DNA from: Xiphias gladius
Lineage: Eukaryota; Chordata; Actinopteri; Istiophoriformes; Xiphiidae
NCBI RefSeq assembly: GCF_016859285.1
Contig: NC_053416.1
Span: 8,806,001-8,870,000, forward strand
Direction: 5' to 3'
Length of the DNA stretch: 64,000 nucleotides
The translations under genes were made by a program, and so were the position numbers. Positions 1 to 12,100 of this stretch are shown here, one piece after another. The notes under the pieces were generated by a model. That model was not told the DNA's origin. It did no database searches and saw nothing but the letters and a program-made list of their open reading frames with translations. Position 1 is the first letter of the stretch. The number at the start of each line of letters is the position of its first letter.

Positions 1-2150
1 GTCATATGATCTTTTGTGTACGTATAGCCTAAGACCCAAAATGAGGTGGGTGCAGTGCCGTAATGTTGGTGTAAAATGATTATAATTCATGTCTGCTGAC
101 GTTAGGCCTGCCTGCCTGAACCTATACTGCTTCACTGCTATTTTCATTGCCCAAGGGCACAGGTCAAGGATAGCAGCAACCATAGCCTCTCACAAACCAC
201 AGAGTCAAATAGGAAGAGTGTGTCATCACCACATGTATCACAGCCCAGATACTAGTGCCTGCAGGTGTGCACAGATACACTGCACCAGCACTACCACTAT
301 CATTACAGCTTGCACAACCTGGTTTCTTTCCCCATTTCCTCCAACACGTAACTAATACCTGATAATGATTTTTGAAATCCCAAAAATCCCAACTCACAGA
401 TGTGGGCAGCGATTCAGAGGTCTGGAGCCAGGCTAAAAAAATACATGATAATGCAAATCATTCACTTTACCTGCTGGTAGTTGTCATTAGTGTTTTATTC
501 CTTCATCACTACAAAAAAATAGGAGGAATGTGCTTCTTTAGTTAGTGCCTTCTCATTTTTCACCATAACTTTACTATGTATAGTTTCTATCGCTTAATCC
601 ATCTGTCTGTAAAGCTACGTATCCATTTAACCACACATCTCATAATTCACTTTATCACCACTCCAACAAAAATCATCCATCCATCAGGCAGCTTGGGTTG
701 TTGTGTTTGACCAGAGGGATTAGCAGTGAGGCCCGAGAGGAGAGGAGATGGAGATTGCGACAGAGATAATTGTGTTTGTATTTAGAGTTACTCAGAGGCG
801 TCAGTGGGAATTCAAAACCGCAGCTTTAATCACAGGTGAGCCATGTCCTCTCTGATCTGATTTAAGAGAATGACTTATCACAGGTTTGGAACAGAGCAGC
901 GGACATCATTGAAAGAAACAAATGACATTTTTCTCTTAGTTAAACAGACAGTAGCCGCAGCGGGTGAGTCTATTTCCGCTGTAGTCAATAGCTGACTCAC
1001 ATGCATCTTTCATCACCATTCATCTTTTAAAAAAAGGCCTTCATGTCATTCACTGAGCCCATTTTACTGCTTATTGTAAGTATTCTCAACGATAAATCCA
1101 TTATGTCTTCAGCACTTACGCTGCAATATTGTGTTTTGTCACAGGAACAGAATAGAATTAGATCTATTGTAAGCTCTGGTTTCTGTGCATTTTGCTGATA
1201 TACGGCAGAAGACTTGGAGGTCAGTTTCATTGGGTTATGAGATGAACTTAACAGGATGATCACCTGGATAGGAAAAATTAAAATCTAAATTCTACTACAA
1301 AATTATGTATATTTTTAGTGCTTTACTGTAAGATTTTTTAAAATTTGAAATACTGTAATAGTTTTAACTCATCAGGCCAATAATCATTGTTCAATTTAGG
1401 CAGTCTTATAAGGGAATATCATTCTTTGACTGATATGCCCACAACTCAAAAAATGCATCCTGTGATGAAGTGTATGAAATATGTTTGGTATTAAGGGGTC
1501 AGAGGCAAAACATTTAAATAAAAACATTGGGAACCACTGATATTGAATTACAGGTTGCTATCGAATGAAAAATGTACGTATCTAAAATGTAAACTTTTTA
1601 AACAAACTCTGACCATCTCCTACTTGTTTTTAAATGGTCTTCATTGACCCTAATTTTGAGCAAATTCTCTTAACTCAGGACCATGAATTAAGAACACGAA
1701 AATGACCAAAATAAGAGCTGCAATGTTTTCAAACAATGCATTTTTCACCTTCACAGTTATTTTGCTTCCACATTCTTGATAATTCATAGGCCTAGAATGT
1801 GAAGATAAAGTATAAAACTTAATTGAACCTTATCCCCCTATTTCAAGAAGTTTAAGTTATCCCAGCAGTCAAGTATTATTAGCAGCAGTATTACCAACGG
1901 GGAAACCCAGGCAAATGCCCAAAGGACCTAGACCCCCAGGGGCCTACCAGGTTCATGCCATACCACTTGGGCCTATATAATTTGATGAACCACAACTTAG
2001 TTAGAAATTTGTACCACTTGATTTACACTATCACCTATGTCAGGTCTTTGACCCGCCATCTTGCAGCCCCGGTCTTCTAGAGACACTCTGTGTCAAAATC
2101 TAGTTTCAAGACCTGAATTATTATTTTTTTTATATTGAGATCATTAGTTG
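1..2150. other. Spacer upstream of nsrp1, no gene seen
   Basis: This stretch is AT-rich and has no exon chain with matching splice sites and frame on either strand. The short open frames in it (for example 89-355 and 1027-1263) have low-complexity or ordinary intergenic composition and no recognisable domain. It may contain the far end or an intron of a gene outside the window, but nothing in the sequence shows that. Confidence 0.6.
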
Positions 2151-2339
2151 TAAATTGTTGTTTTATCAAATTGCTTAATTTTTTTTCTTTGTGTCAAGTA
2201 ATTAACATCACAAAAACCTCGAGCAGGATGGTGTTATTCCATCAGTACATCTCAAAGTTATTTTCTATCATAAATGATTAATTGTTGGGTGTATAAAATG
2301 TCAGACAGTACTGAAAATTATCCATCATTATTCCCTTAA

Positions 2340-2553
2340 GCTCAATTTAAGATATTCAAATCACTTTTGTTGTCTGACCAAAGGTCAAAAATACAAAGAT
2401 GTTGAGTTAATTATCAAAGAATTTTTTATTTTTTTTTTTTTGCATTTTTGCTTAAAAATGACTTAAATGATTAATCAGTTATCAAAAGTATTGCAAATTA
2501 ATTTTCTGCTACTTGTCTCATTGATTAATCAACTGATCATTTCAGTTCTAGAG
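2340..2553. repeat. Dispersed percomorph repeat with ATTAAT-rich end
   Basis: The segment runs from a TTGTTGTCTGACCAAAGGTC-like start, through a 'GCATTTTTGCTTAAAAATGACTT' stretch, to repeated GATTAATCA motifs ending in TTTCAGTTCTAGA. I recognise this order of motifs as a very common non-autonomous repeat of percomorph fishes, probably a hAT-type miniature element. Related pieces lie in rab34 intron 8 (34.85-35.44 kb). Family naming is from memory and was not searched. Confidence 0.6.
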
Positions 2554-3008
2554 TACTGGTTGGTTTCCGGGTGCCTGGAGATATAATGAAACTGCCATGC
2601 ACTGTGGGGGTCAGCAGGGGCCCAGCAATAAGTTAAAGATTGTACGTGGTAGTTTGTAAATTTACTTACACTTGAAGTAGTCTAATTGAGATTTGACATT
2701 TGACTACATTTTTAAATTGTTAATAGGGAATTCTGTAGAAGACTCAATATTTCAATCTGCACTGATTATTGCTATTTATTTATGTCTATTAAAGGCGTTT
2801 TAACTTTAGAATTTTTTTTTAAATCAATGCTTTTAATCAATTTAATTTGTATCCAGATTAAATCTATTATCCGCAAATTCTTCTAAATTTACAGTCATCC
2901 CATAGATATGTAGCTTCCTGTAGGAACCTGGCATTTCACAGTTTGGACCTGGAGAAACTTTCGACTGTTATTTCTCTGGACACATGCGTTAATCATTCTG
3001 TCATAACG

Positions 3009-3053
3009 CTTAGACTGTATATAAACATCTTATAATCTTAATATACAGTCTAT
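3009..3053. repeat. Short palindrome
   Basis: TAGACTGTATAT on the left and ATATACAGTCTA on the right form perfect 12-bp inverted arms around about 20 bp. This looks like the core of a small palindromic mobile element or a remnant of terminal inverted repeats. No coding content. Confidence 0.6.
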
Positions 3054-3514
3054 GTTTGCAAGAGACTGATCAAGGAGTTAGAAATTTGGAGCATGTCGCC
3101 ATCTATTGGTTCGCATAATAATAATAAAAAATAAATAATACCTCTACCGTTGTTACATTTTTACAGTTGACATATGGATCTATGGTTTAATGCTTTTTGT
3201 ATCAGTTTATGGTATTTTAGTTCGTTTCTAATACCAGAATATTGCACAAATCAATGATAAATAACATTTTATTCATTATGGTCAACGGCTTCTATCTGTC
3301 AACGGTAGTCCGCATATTCGCAGCAGGCTTACAAACCCAAGCTTAGTGTAAAAAAGCAAATACAACCGCCAAGATTATAAACGTGGATCGCGTGTGTGGC
3401 TGCTGTATTCACACGGCTGCTGAAATGTAACCTAGCTGGAACTGTCATGTATGAATTTACAAAAAAAAAATCTGTGTCGAATCTGCCGTGCTACTCCACA
3501 GTCAGCAGAGCAAG

Positions 3515-6500
3515 ATGGCGATCCCTACGAAGCAGTAAGTTGCAAACATGCTAACGCGATGGTGATGGTGTGTGATTAACAAACGACAAACGCTTCTGTT
3601 GGTTGGGGTTTTAGTTATAGTTATGATAGGGATCTGAATTCGCTGCAGCAGCCGTGGTGTTATAGCTAAGGGGTTAGTTATAAAACCAGTGTTTCGCCCA
3701 TTGCTGCTCCTGTAGCTAGTTAACGATATGCTGGGGTCCGTTACGTTCGTATAATGCTTCGAATCTTCACTTTTTTTTTATACATTAACAACTTATTAAT
3801 TTCACCACCTGCATTTTCTTTTCTTATTCTTGCCTTACCGAAGGCCGACCGTAAGCGAGAGTTGATAAAATCTTTAAACTAGCTAACGTTACTCATTCAA
3901 ACTGCAATGAATCTGGTAGGTTTCTCTTGAGGTTTAGGCGTTGTTTGTTTCTCTTTTTGGTGCAGGACGTGTTGCACTATGTAAAGTGCGCTTAATCTTG
4001 TGTTTGCAGAAAGTCACTTGTCTTGTGTTGTCTTGTCTAGACACGTTAATGTCAGTTAAAACCATAATATGGCTGCTCTGTTCCTGGAAAATTGAAAATG
4101 AGCACTCACCGAGCACTTTATTAGGAACACCATACTAGTACTGGGTGGGGCCTTCCTTTGCTCCCAAAACAGCCTCAGTTCTTCATGGTATTGATTCCAA
4201 ATGGTATTGGAAACATTTCTTTAAGAATCTGGTCCGTGTTGACATGACTGCATCACACAACATCTTCAGATCTGTCAGCTGCATATTCTTGCTGCCAATC
4301 TCCCGTTCTACCACATCCCTTCTATTGGATTCAGATATGGTAACTGCGGAGGCCACTTAAGTACACTGAACTCATCGTCCCGTTGAGTCCAGTTTGTGAC
4401 GACTTTTGCTTCCTGACATGGTGCATTATCATGCCGGAAGTAGCCGTTAGAAGATGATAAACTGTGGCCATAAAGGGAAGCAAATGGTCAGCAACAACAC
4501 TCAGACAGGCTGTGGCATTCAAACCATGATTGACTGGTATTAAGGGGCCCACAGCGAGCCAACACCAGTACACCACCACCACCACCACCACCACCTGTCT
4601 GGACTGTTGACACAAGGCAGGTTGGGTCAGTGGATTCATGCTGTCGATGTCAAATTCTGACCATACCATCTTCGTGCCTTAGCAGAAATTGAGATTCCTC
4701 AGACCAGGCTACATTTTCCACTTTTGGTGAGCGTTTGCTCCCCGCAACCTCAGATTTTTGTTCTTGGTTGACAGGAGTGCAGCGCTGTTGAAGCCCATCT
4801 GCCTAAAAGTCCAACGTGTTGCACATTCTGAGATGCTTTTCTGCTCACCACAGTTGTAAAGGGTGGTTATCTGAGTTACCGTAGCCTTTCTGTGAGCCCC
4901 AACCAGTCTGGCCATTTTTCCTCTGACCTCTCTTATCGACAGGGCGTTTCTGTCTACAGAAATGTCGCTCACTGGTTGTTTTGTCTCATCTCAATCTCCC
5001 ACTGTAGCTTTAGTCATTATTCTGCTATTAACAGAGTCGTGAGGGGTGTGGCTGCAGAAGGATAATGGAGTGCCAGGAGACCTGGGATCAGCGGAGCACC
5101 AGCCTCTTGAGAGAATGTGCATGAATGTATAAAATAAATAAATAAAAGTAGTGGGATGAATGCATCCATATTTAACATGTTGCTGACATACAGTATTTGG
5201 AATGTATGGTGCTCTGGTGTCTATTTGTTGAGGTGAGCTCTGTTAATACCAGCATTTAAAAGACATTGGGATGTTTGTTTCTAAATACTGGAGTCAAATC
5301 TCTAACCCTCACTAACAAGATAATCATCATCAAAATAAACACTCCACTTAAAGGCCATTTGCTGTTCATTCAAATTGCTGCTTCATATTTGGTGTCAGAG
5401 GCACCTTTGCATCTGTCCTAGTGGAGATACCACGTTTCCTAATGACTTACAAGTTGTGAAAGTTGTACATGTGAAATACCTGTAAAGATGGTTTTTGTAG
5501 GACAGAGTTTAAGAAGCCTTGTTTCCTGATTGTCCACAGGTACGGGCTGATCTTGCCACAGAAGAAAGGAGCGTTAAAGTCAGCAACCTTGCAGAAACCC
5601 TCAGTGTTTGGCGATGACTCAGATGACGAGGTGGGTAATCTTGTGGATTTGTCAGAAGCAGGGCAGTATAATTCGTCATTCACCAATCACTGCATGTGAT
5701 TCAAGTATTTTTACTATTTTGGAAACTAAACAGATTTTTTTTTTTTTTTTTTACAAAAATGTATCTAGATAACAGTTGGCATTTTAACGGACTTCTGTCT
5801 AAATATACTGAATATGTTTTGTCATGTTTTGTTCTTCAGACGTCAGTTGGGGAGAGTCTGCAGAGAGAAGCTATCAAAAAGAAGATGATGAAGCAGGTGA
5901 GAGGAGGAAGTAAATGTCTTTATGACACATGCTATAAACTCTTTTACCTTTTTTATTTATTTTTGTGCAATCACAGTCATTCTTCTGTGATTTACATTTC
6001 TCTGGTTTTTGTCTTTCTTTCTCTGTCTAAAGACACGTTTGGAGATGCAGAAGGCCCTGGAACAGGACAGCACTGTATATGACTACGATGCTGTGTACGA
6101 TGACATTCAAAAACAGAGAAATGAGAGCAACAAAAAAACTCTGGGAGGCACAGACAAAAGGGTAATCTCATTTATGTTGAACACTTGCATAGCTGCATTT
6201 GTCAACACAGAGATTGTCAACACTGATATAATGGTTAGAAATACTGTCCGTGAAGACTTTGCGCTGTTCAGCATTCACTCTGTTGCGCTGCTGTTTAGCT
6301 GATATTGAGTCGACTGACATCTATTGTTGAAGAAAAAGCAAAACGTGAGCTAGAACTTCCTCGTGAACATTAACTTTATATCCTTCTCTGTCCGTTTCTC
6401 CTCATAACAGCCAAAGTATATCCACCAGTTAATGAAAGCAGTCGAGGACCGAAAGAAAGAACAAGAACGAAGGGAAGAGAGGAAGATCCAGAAGGAAAGA

Positions 6501-8061
6501 GAGGCAGAGGGAGAGAAGTTTGCTGATAAAGAGGCTTATGTTACCTCCGCCTACAAGCAAAAACTGCAGGAGCAGAAGGAGGAGCAAGAGAGAGAGAGGA
6601 GAGAGGCAGAGATGGAAGGTTAGACTGATACTTTACAACTATTTTTAGGCTGCTGGCAGATAAGATTTTGGTGTAAATGACGTGGGTAGACTTTGAACTC
6701 TAAATGTTTCAAACATCATATGAATGTATCTTAAATTTGATTTGCTCAAAGAAACTTTGTGTAATCCCTAAGCAATCTGGATATTGTAAAAACCGTTTGT
6801 GGGGCCAGTCTGAGAATAGCCTGATGGTCTTTCAAATATTTTATTGAAAGCAGAAAAAGTTCCGGAAGGTAACTTGATTTCTTCAGTTCCTTAAATAAAT
6901 TTTATTAGGGTACGCAAAGCATGACTTGAAGAGAGAGACTTAAAGATGTTGTGGAAATAGGCCACTTAATGTGAGACAATGTAAATGATTGGTTTTGATG
7001 ATGTTTGTTTTGTTAAGCTGCTTTGGATGTGAAGAAACAAAAAGACCTGAGCGGCTTCTACCGACACCTGCTGAATCAGACTGTAGGAGAGGAGGCGATA
7101 CCAGATCGCTCAGCAAATAAGTCAGTCATAGCTCCGCATTACTTGCTCATCCATTATCACAAAAAGCCCACACATATTTTAAACAACTATTCTGAGCCTT
7201 TTAATCAAATCTCTCTGTTCCTGTTCCCACAGAACCCAAACCTCCAAGGTTTCAAAAGACATAGAGGGGACTTCGCCTGTTCCCTCATCTACGTCCCATG
7301 ACAATATCCCCAGTTCATGCAGCGAGAGTGAGGAGGGGCACGAGCAGAAGTCAGGGTTTAGCAAGCCTGGGGCAGGCTCTACACATTCAAAACGCCAATA
7401 CAGACAGAGGTCGCCCTCATCAGGGAGCGGAGAAGATAAGGAGAAGGAAAGAGAGCGGGAGAGAGAGAAACATAAGAAGAGTCACAGAGATCTAGACAGA
7501 GACAGAGGGAGGGACAGAGATAGAGACAGAGACAGAGACAGAAACAGGGCAAGGGAAAGGGATGACAGACATGGAGGAAGGAGAGACGACAGGGATAGAA
7601 GGAAAGAGAGGGATAGGGACAGAGACAGAGACCGAGACCGAGGTAGAGAAGATGACAGAAGTAGAGGCAGGGGGGATACAGAGAGGGAAGACAGGCAAGG
7701 GAAGAGGGAGAGGAGCCCTAAAGAAAGAGAGAGGGATAAGAATGGGGAAAAAGAGAAGAGAAAGAATTCAGTTGAAGATGAGCGGAAGGACAAAGATCGG
7801 AAGGAAGAGAGGGAGAGAAGGAAGGAACCAGAGAAGGAGAAAGCAGTGAGGAAGGAAGACAAAAACTCAGATAAGAAGGAAGAAGCCGGAGCACAGGGAA
7901 AGGAAAAAGAAGGCGAAGAAAAAGAGGAAATGGAGGAAAAGGCAAACAAGTTTGCAAAGCGCAGCACAGATCAGACTGTGAGTTCGGCGAGAGAGAGGTA
8001 CATGGCCAGACAGATGGCACGCACGGCCTGTAAGAGCTATATCGAGAGGGAGGAGGACTGA
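3515..8061 (+). CDS. nsrp1: Nuclear speckle splicing regulatory protein 1
   Basis: Seven coding exons: 3515-3534, 5540-5630, 5840-5896, 6033-6161, 6411-6618, 7018-7120 and 7233-8061. All introns are GT-AG and the frame is continuous, giving 478 aa (human is about 558). The protein begins MAIPTKQYGLILP and ends in AKSYIEREED-like residues, matching NSRP1/CCDC55. Residues about 35-200 hold the conserved DUF2040 region, with a charged coiled coil encoded by exon 5 and a conserved KDLSGFYRHLLNQ motif in exon 6. The last exon encodes a long Arg/Glu/Asp/Lys-rich, RS-like tail and a conserved C-terminal block with SARERYMARQMAR. The family binds pre-mRNA in nuclear speckles and alters alternative splice-site choice. 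The start ATG sits in the first exon just before a strong GTAAGT donor. The size difference from human lies in the low-complexity tail. Confidence 0.95.
4098..4980 (-). mobile_element. Tc1-like transposase remnant in nsrp1 intron 1
   Basis: Read on the minus strand, fragments in several frames match the Tc1/mariner order. First comes a helix-turn-helix stretch with VRGKMARLVGAHRKATVTQI (about 4920-4860). Next is a W-S-E-E-S-x-F segment (about 4690), then LNATA..VVADHLLPFMATVY (about 4530-4460), and finally a C-terminal GAKEGPTQY-like end near 4150. The frame is broken by several shifts and stops, so it is a dead plain DNA transposon copy. A (CAC)n run expands the middle at 4572-4595. The element lies antisense to nsrp1. 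Confidence 0.8.
7430..7870 (+). repeat. Purine-only low-complexity tract coding the RE/RD tail
   Basis: The last exon of nsrp1 has a long run built almost wholly from AGA/GAG/GAC/AGG codons, giving repeated Arg-Asp and Arg-Glu dipeptides. It stays open in more than one frame on both strands, so the Ser/Leu-rich and Lys/Glu-rich open frames over it are shadows of nsrp1. The Nsrp1 frame is fixed by the conserved residues after it. Confidence 0.85.
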
Positions 8062-8369
8062 GAGTGGCCCAGCACAACGCAAACATCTCTGGATTGCACA
8101 CAATCTTTATCTCAATCGAGAGGATGAGGCTAATGTTATTTTATAGTTTTCCTACTGAAAATACATTGTTTCATTTGATTTTCTTTTCAAGGCTCAAAAA
8201 GTTCCTAAAACAGCTGGGCACCGTAGTTTTTAGCAAACATTCCTCAAACGGAGGTAAATATTTCATTTGTTGGAGATTACTTTCACCCGCAGGTTTAATA
8301 CACATTTGTTACATTTAAAGCAGTACAGCAGTGTATGTGAAACTGACTATTAATTATTATTAATTACAG

Positions 8370-8600
8370 TGCCCATGTTAATTGAAATGAAAGAGGAATG
8401 AAAGAATGTGTCACCCAGTGCAAAAGTGTGGCTTACTGATGTGTTTTTAATAGCCATGGACAACAACAGAGGTATGGCACAGAAGAATAAGCAATATTAG
8501 GCTTTGGCTACTCAGACAATGCATGTCAGCGGGATCAATAGATTGTTGATTATAGGCTTTTCATGGGATTGGATGACAATAAGAAAAATACTGAGTCTTG
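8370..8600 (+). repeat. Dispersed repeat, copy in the nsrp1 3' UTR
   Basis: The order GTGTCACCCAGTGCAAAAGTG, then TTTTTAATAG, then TTTTCATGGGATTGGATGACAATAAGAAAAATA recurs with divergence at about 31190-31390 and 37270-37420. The copies share order and spacing, so this is a dispersed repeat family of unknown class, here used as 3' UTR sequence. Confidence 0.6.
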
Positions 8601-8881
8601 CCAACTTTGGTGACCTGGGCGATAAATACATTTTTTTTTTTTACTTGAATAGGTGGAATATTGATTTATTATTGTGAAATAAGAAAGTTGACTTGTAAAT
8701 ATGATTTTTGACAGAGAGCCTCTTGTATCAACACATAAAGGAATGAGCATATGTGTGAAATTTTATCTTATTGCTTAATTGGGAGGCTGGATGAGAGTGT
8801 AACGATGTGTGAACCAGTGATGTTGTGTTTATTCACTTTTTGTTGAGATTTTGTATCTTTCTCTTGTAGTCGTGATGAATT

Positions 8882-8887
8882 AATAAA
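8882..8887 (+). terminator. nsrp1: nsrp1 polyadenylation signal
   Basis: AATAAA about 820 bp after the stop codon, followed by GT-rich sequence (ATGTGTGGTCC). It marks the likely 3' end near 8905. The 3' UTR between 8062 and here contains one copy of a dispersed repeat (about 8370-8600). Confidence 0.75.
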
Positions 8888-9008
8888 ACAATGTGTGGTC
8901 CACAGTTTCTTCTGCTGCTTTCTGTGTGTTCTGCAGTCATGTGCAGTTTGGATGTTAAAATGTGCACAAGAATGAAGATATCAGCCCATAATTCAGTAGG
9001 TAACACCA

Positions 9009-9014
9009 TTTATT
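9009..9014 (-). terminator. Calpain polyadenylation signal
   Basis: TTTATT on the plus strand, which is AATAAA for the minus-strand calpain gene, about 140 bp after its stop codon. With the nsrp1 signal at 8882 it shows that the two genes converge with roughly 100 bp between transcript ends. Confidence 0.7.
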
Positions 9015-9151
9015 CCACAAGGATCATTTGATCACAGAAACGTTTCTACTTTACAGGTTTTGTGCAGGAAGACCTCATATCCGATAGAAGCACTGTTGGA
9101 TTGCAGGAATCCTCTCTTGTGTGTCTACCGTGCTCCTCTGTTAGCTTTTGT

Positions 9152-12100
9152 CTAGTTGTACAGGGAGATGATGGACCACTGAAACAAAAGAAAAGGTAGT
9201 TTGTAGAATTCTTAGTATCTTTAATCTTTTTAAATGACCAATTTCTGCACAGAACGGGCTTCACACTACAGTGGCGGAATGTAACTAAGTACATTTACTC
9301 AAGTACTGTACTTTTTCCATTTTCTGCGACTTTATACTTGTACTCCACTATACCTCAGAAGGGAATACTGTAGTTTTAATTCCACTACATTCATTCATTC
9401 ACTTTTCATTCATATGGTGTGGTCATAAAATATGATGCATTGTTAATACATGATAAAACTACAGTGTGTGAAACTTAAAACCAGCTACGCCCTGACCAAC
9501 TACCACAGTAATACGCTATTTATACATTAATGCATCAGTAATAAAAACAGTTACAGGGGCAATAATGTATTTCTGCATTATGAGTACTTTCACTTTTGTT
9601 ACCTTACACATACTTTGCTAATAATACTTAATAGATAAGTGACATTTTCAGTGCAGAACTATTGGTATCTGTATATTGCTGCATTGCTACTTTTACATCA
9701 GTAGATGATATGAATATTTCACCCATATATTATCTTCTTCTATGTTGGGTATCTTGAGAAAGAAAACTAGAGTAAATTTATAAGTGGCATTAAGCGGAAC
9801 TAGACTTGCCTCATCCCAGGTCAGGTGGATCACTCCATCAGATGATTTGTCCTTGAAAACATCTGTTTAAAAAAAAAAAAAACCCCACAAATATCAGATT
9901 TCTTAAAATGCAACACAAGCTTAAACACACATTTTGAAATGGAGAAATACCCTGGAAGCTATAACACTATGCTGTACTGTTCAAATCTATCATTAATGGT
10001 GTGTATTTGAGTTTGCTCTGGCAGATTCAAGGTGGATTTAGTTCTTTAGCCCCACTGTCCTCTTCATTCTGAACAAATAAAAGCCCATTTCTTACAGTGG
10101 CATGGTTTTGAAAGTGATGCAAGTGATGGTTGCCATGTTACTCACTTGATGTTTTTTCCAGGCGCAACATGAGAACGATGAAGTTCTCCAAGGAGGTAGA
10201 TGAGACACCCGAATACCGGAAAATCATCAGCCTCACCAAGCCATCGTTCACATTCATCCCTGGTACAGACACAAGGAGAAAGTGAAAGAAAGTACTCCAG
10301 TTACAATTGTGAATATGACACATGCTCCACTTCCTGTATTGGCATAAAAACATATGATTAGGTTCTAGTCAAGTTTAAACGCATTGATAAATAATATTAC
10401 CTGCAGCCTCAATTGCCTTCCGGAGCTCATGGTCAGACAGAGATCCACTCTGATTCAAATCAGAGCGTTGGAAGAGTTTCTGCAAAAAGATCAACCTACA
10501 TTTAGAAAATAAGAGCAGTTCAAATGTACGTTTTTTTTTCTTTTTTATTATTAACTGCACATCAGAGATTGAGTAAGTCCGTGTCTAAATGAAACTCTTG
10601 GGGGAATGAGTTGAAATGTTTCTTCATCATGCCCACACTGACTGCATTACCTTGTATTCAAGAATCTTCTCCCAGAGAACTGAGAATTCAGTGAAGGTCA
10701 TCGTCATCCTTTGGTCAGTCTTGGTGCACATTAAGGACGTCTCATCAATCAACAACAGATAAAAAAAACAATTTCACTCCTGATCACAATGTTGTGGTTT
10801 CATTTTTGCTTGTCTGGCATGATAGTGTAGGTTATTTGTAAGATAAGAGGTACAGCGTAAGATTTCTGTATTTAAGGATACATCCACCATAGCAATCATG
10901 CTCCTGCAGGTATCTAGACCAAAGCCGTACCAGGTCCCTGTGAATGATTAAAAAAAAAATTGAAAAACTCAAATCCCCAAAGTAACTTGACTGGTTGTAA
11001 AACTGACAACAAAAAAAAAATCAGAATCATGATTCATAACAAATGAATTAAGATTCTGAATGTTTTTGAAAGCACATATGATTTAAATCAGTTCACCGTG
11101 AGGGAAGTTGTCATTCATGAGCTTCTGGAGCTGTCTGGCACTCAGCTCACCATTCTGACAACAGGCACAGAACAGGTCAAAAACTGTGATCCATTGATAA
11201 CAGGAAAAAGAAGTGGTGGACAAGTGGCGAGAGAAAGGGGGAAATGTTGACGCCAGGTGAAAGCGGAGGAAGGCACCGCACCTGATCAGTGTAGCGGTTG
11301 AACAAGGCACGGGTGGGATCCTTGTCGGTGTCCTCGTCCTTGGGCTTGCTGGGGATCTTAAAGAGAACAGAATTTATCGGGTCATCACTAACAATGCTCT
11401 GAGTTAGAGTGACATCAAACTGGCTAACAAGAATTGCTCTCCCTAACTTACAGCTACATTATGCAATACAGTCTTTTATGTCATACCTCAGGAAGAATGA
11501 GTTTTTCCTCTTCTTCGTGCTCATGGTTGTCATCATCATCATCATCGTCATCATCATGTCCATCATGGGGACTGGATGCAGAGGACAATGTGTTAAAAAT
11601 CCAACTTCCCTTTTTGTTATAACTCATTTTCTAAACTGTCTTCATGCTGTTGGATCCAATGTCTGGACTAAAAATGCTCATATTAGTCCGTCAGAGAAAT
11701 ACTGCATCAAGTTTTGAATGCTGGTGAACTGAATATTTGGTTCAGTCTTGTGGATGAATTCTCAATATTCCCTGATTTAAACCAGGAGACTTTTTTTTAA
11801 TTTTCAAATTTACTTTATTCAACCAAAGCTTTTTATTCAACACTGATGCACTGAGCAATTTAAAACATTTTTTTTAATGAAAACCAAATAGTATCGGAGG
11901 CACTGATATCAGCCCTAATTCCACATTCATCTATTTCAATTTGTGTTAGCCTAAAAGTATTAATCACAGTGGAATCAGCCTGCAAAATAAACATCAAGTT
12001 TGTTCAGTAGAATGGAAACTTCTCCCCATCTTGTTAAAACCCCGATTTCACAAAAATGTACGACGGATATGACCCTAATCCATTTTTAACAGTGCAGCTT

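Noticed and set aside
7482-7967. Minus-strand Ser/Leu-rich open frame of 161 codons over nsrp1
   Set aside because: It is the reverse complement of the purine-only RE/RD tail of Nsrp1. Its composition is pure low complexity and it has no start context or splice support.
10720-10740. An upstream acceptor that would add 21 nt to calpain exon 17
   Set aside because: The 21 nt contain the U12-like branch sequence. The longer exon would give seven residues absent from other calpains, so the downstream AG was chosen.
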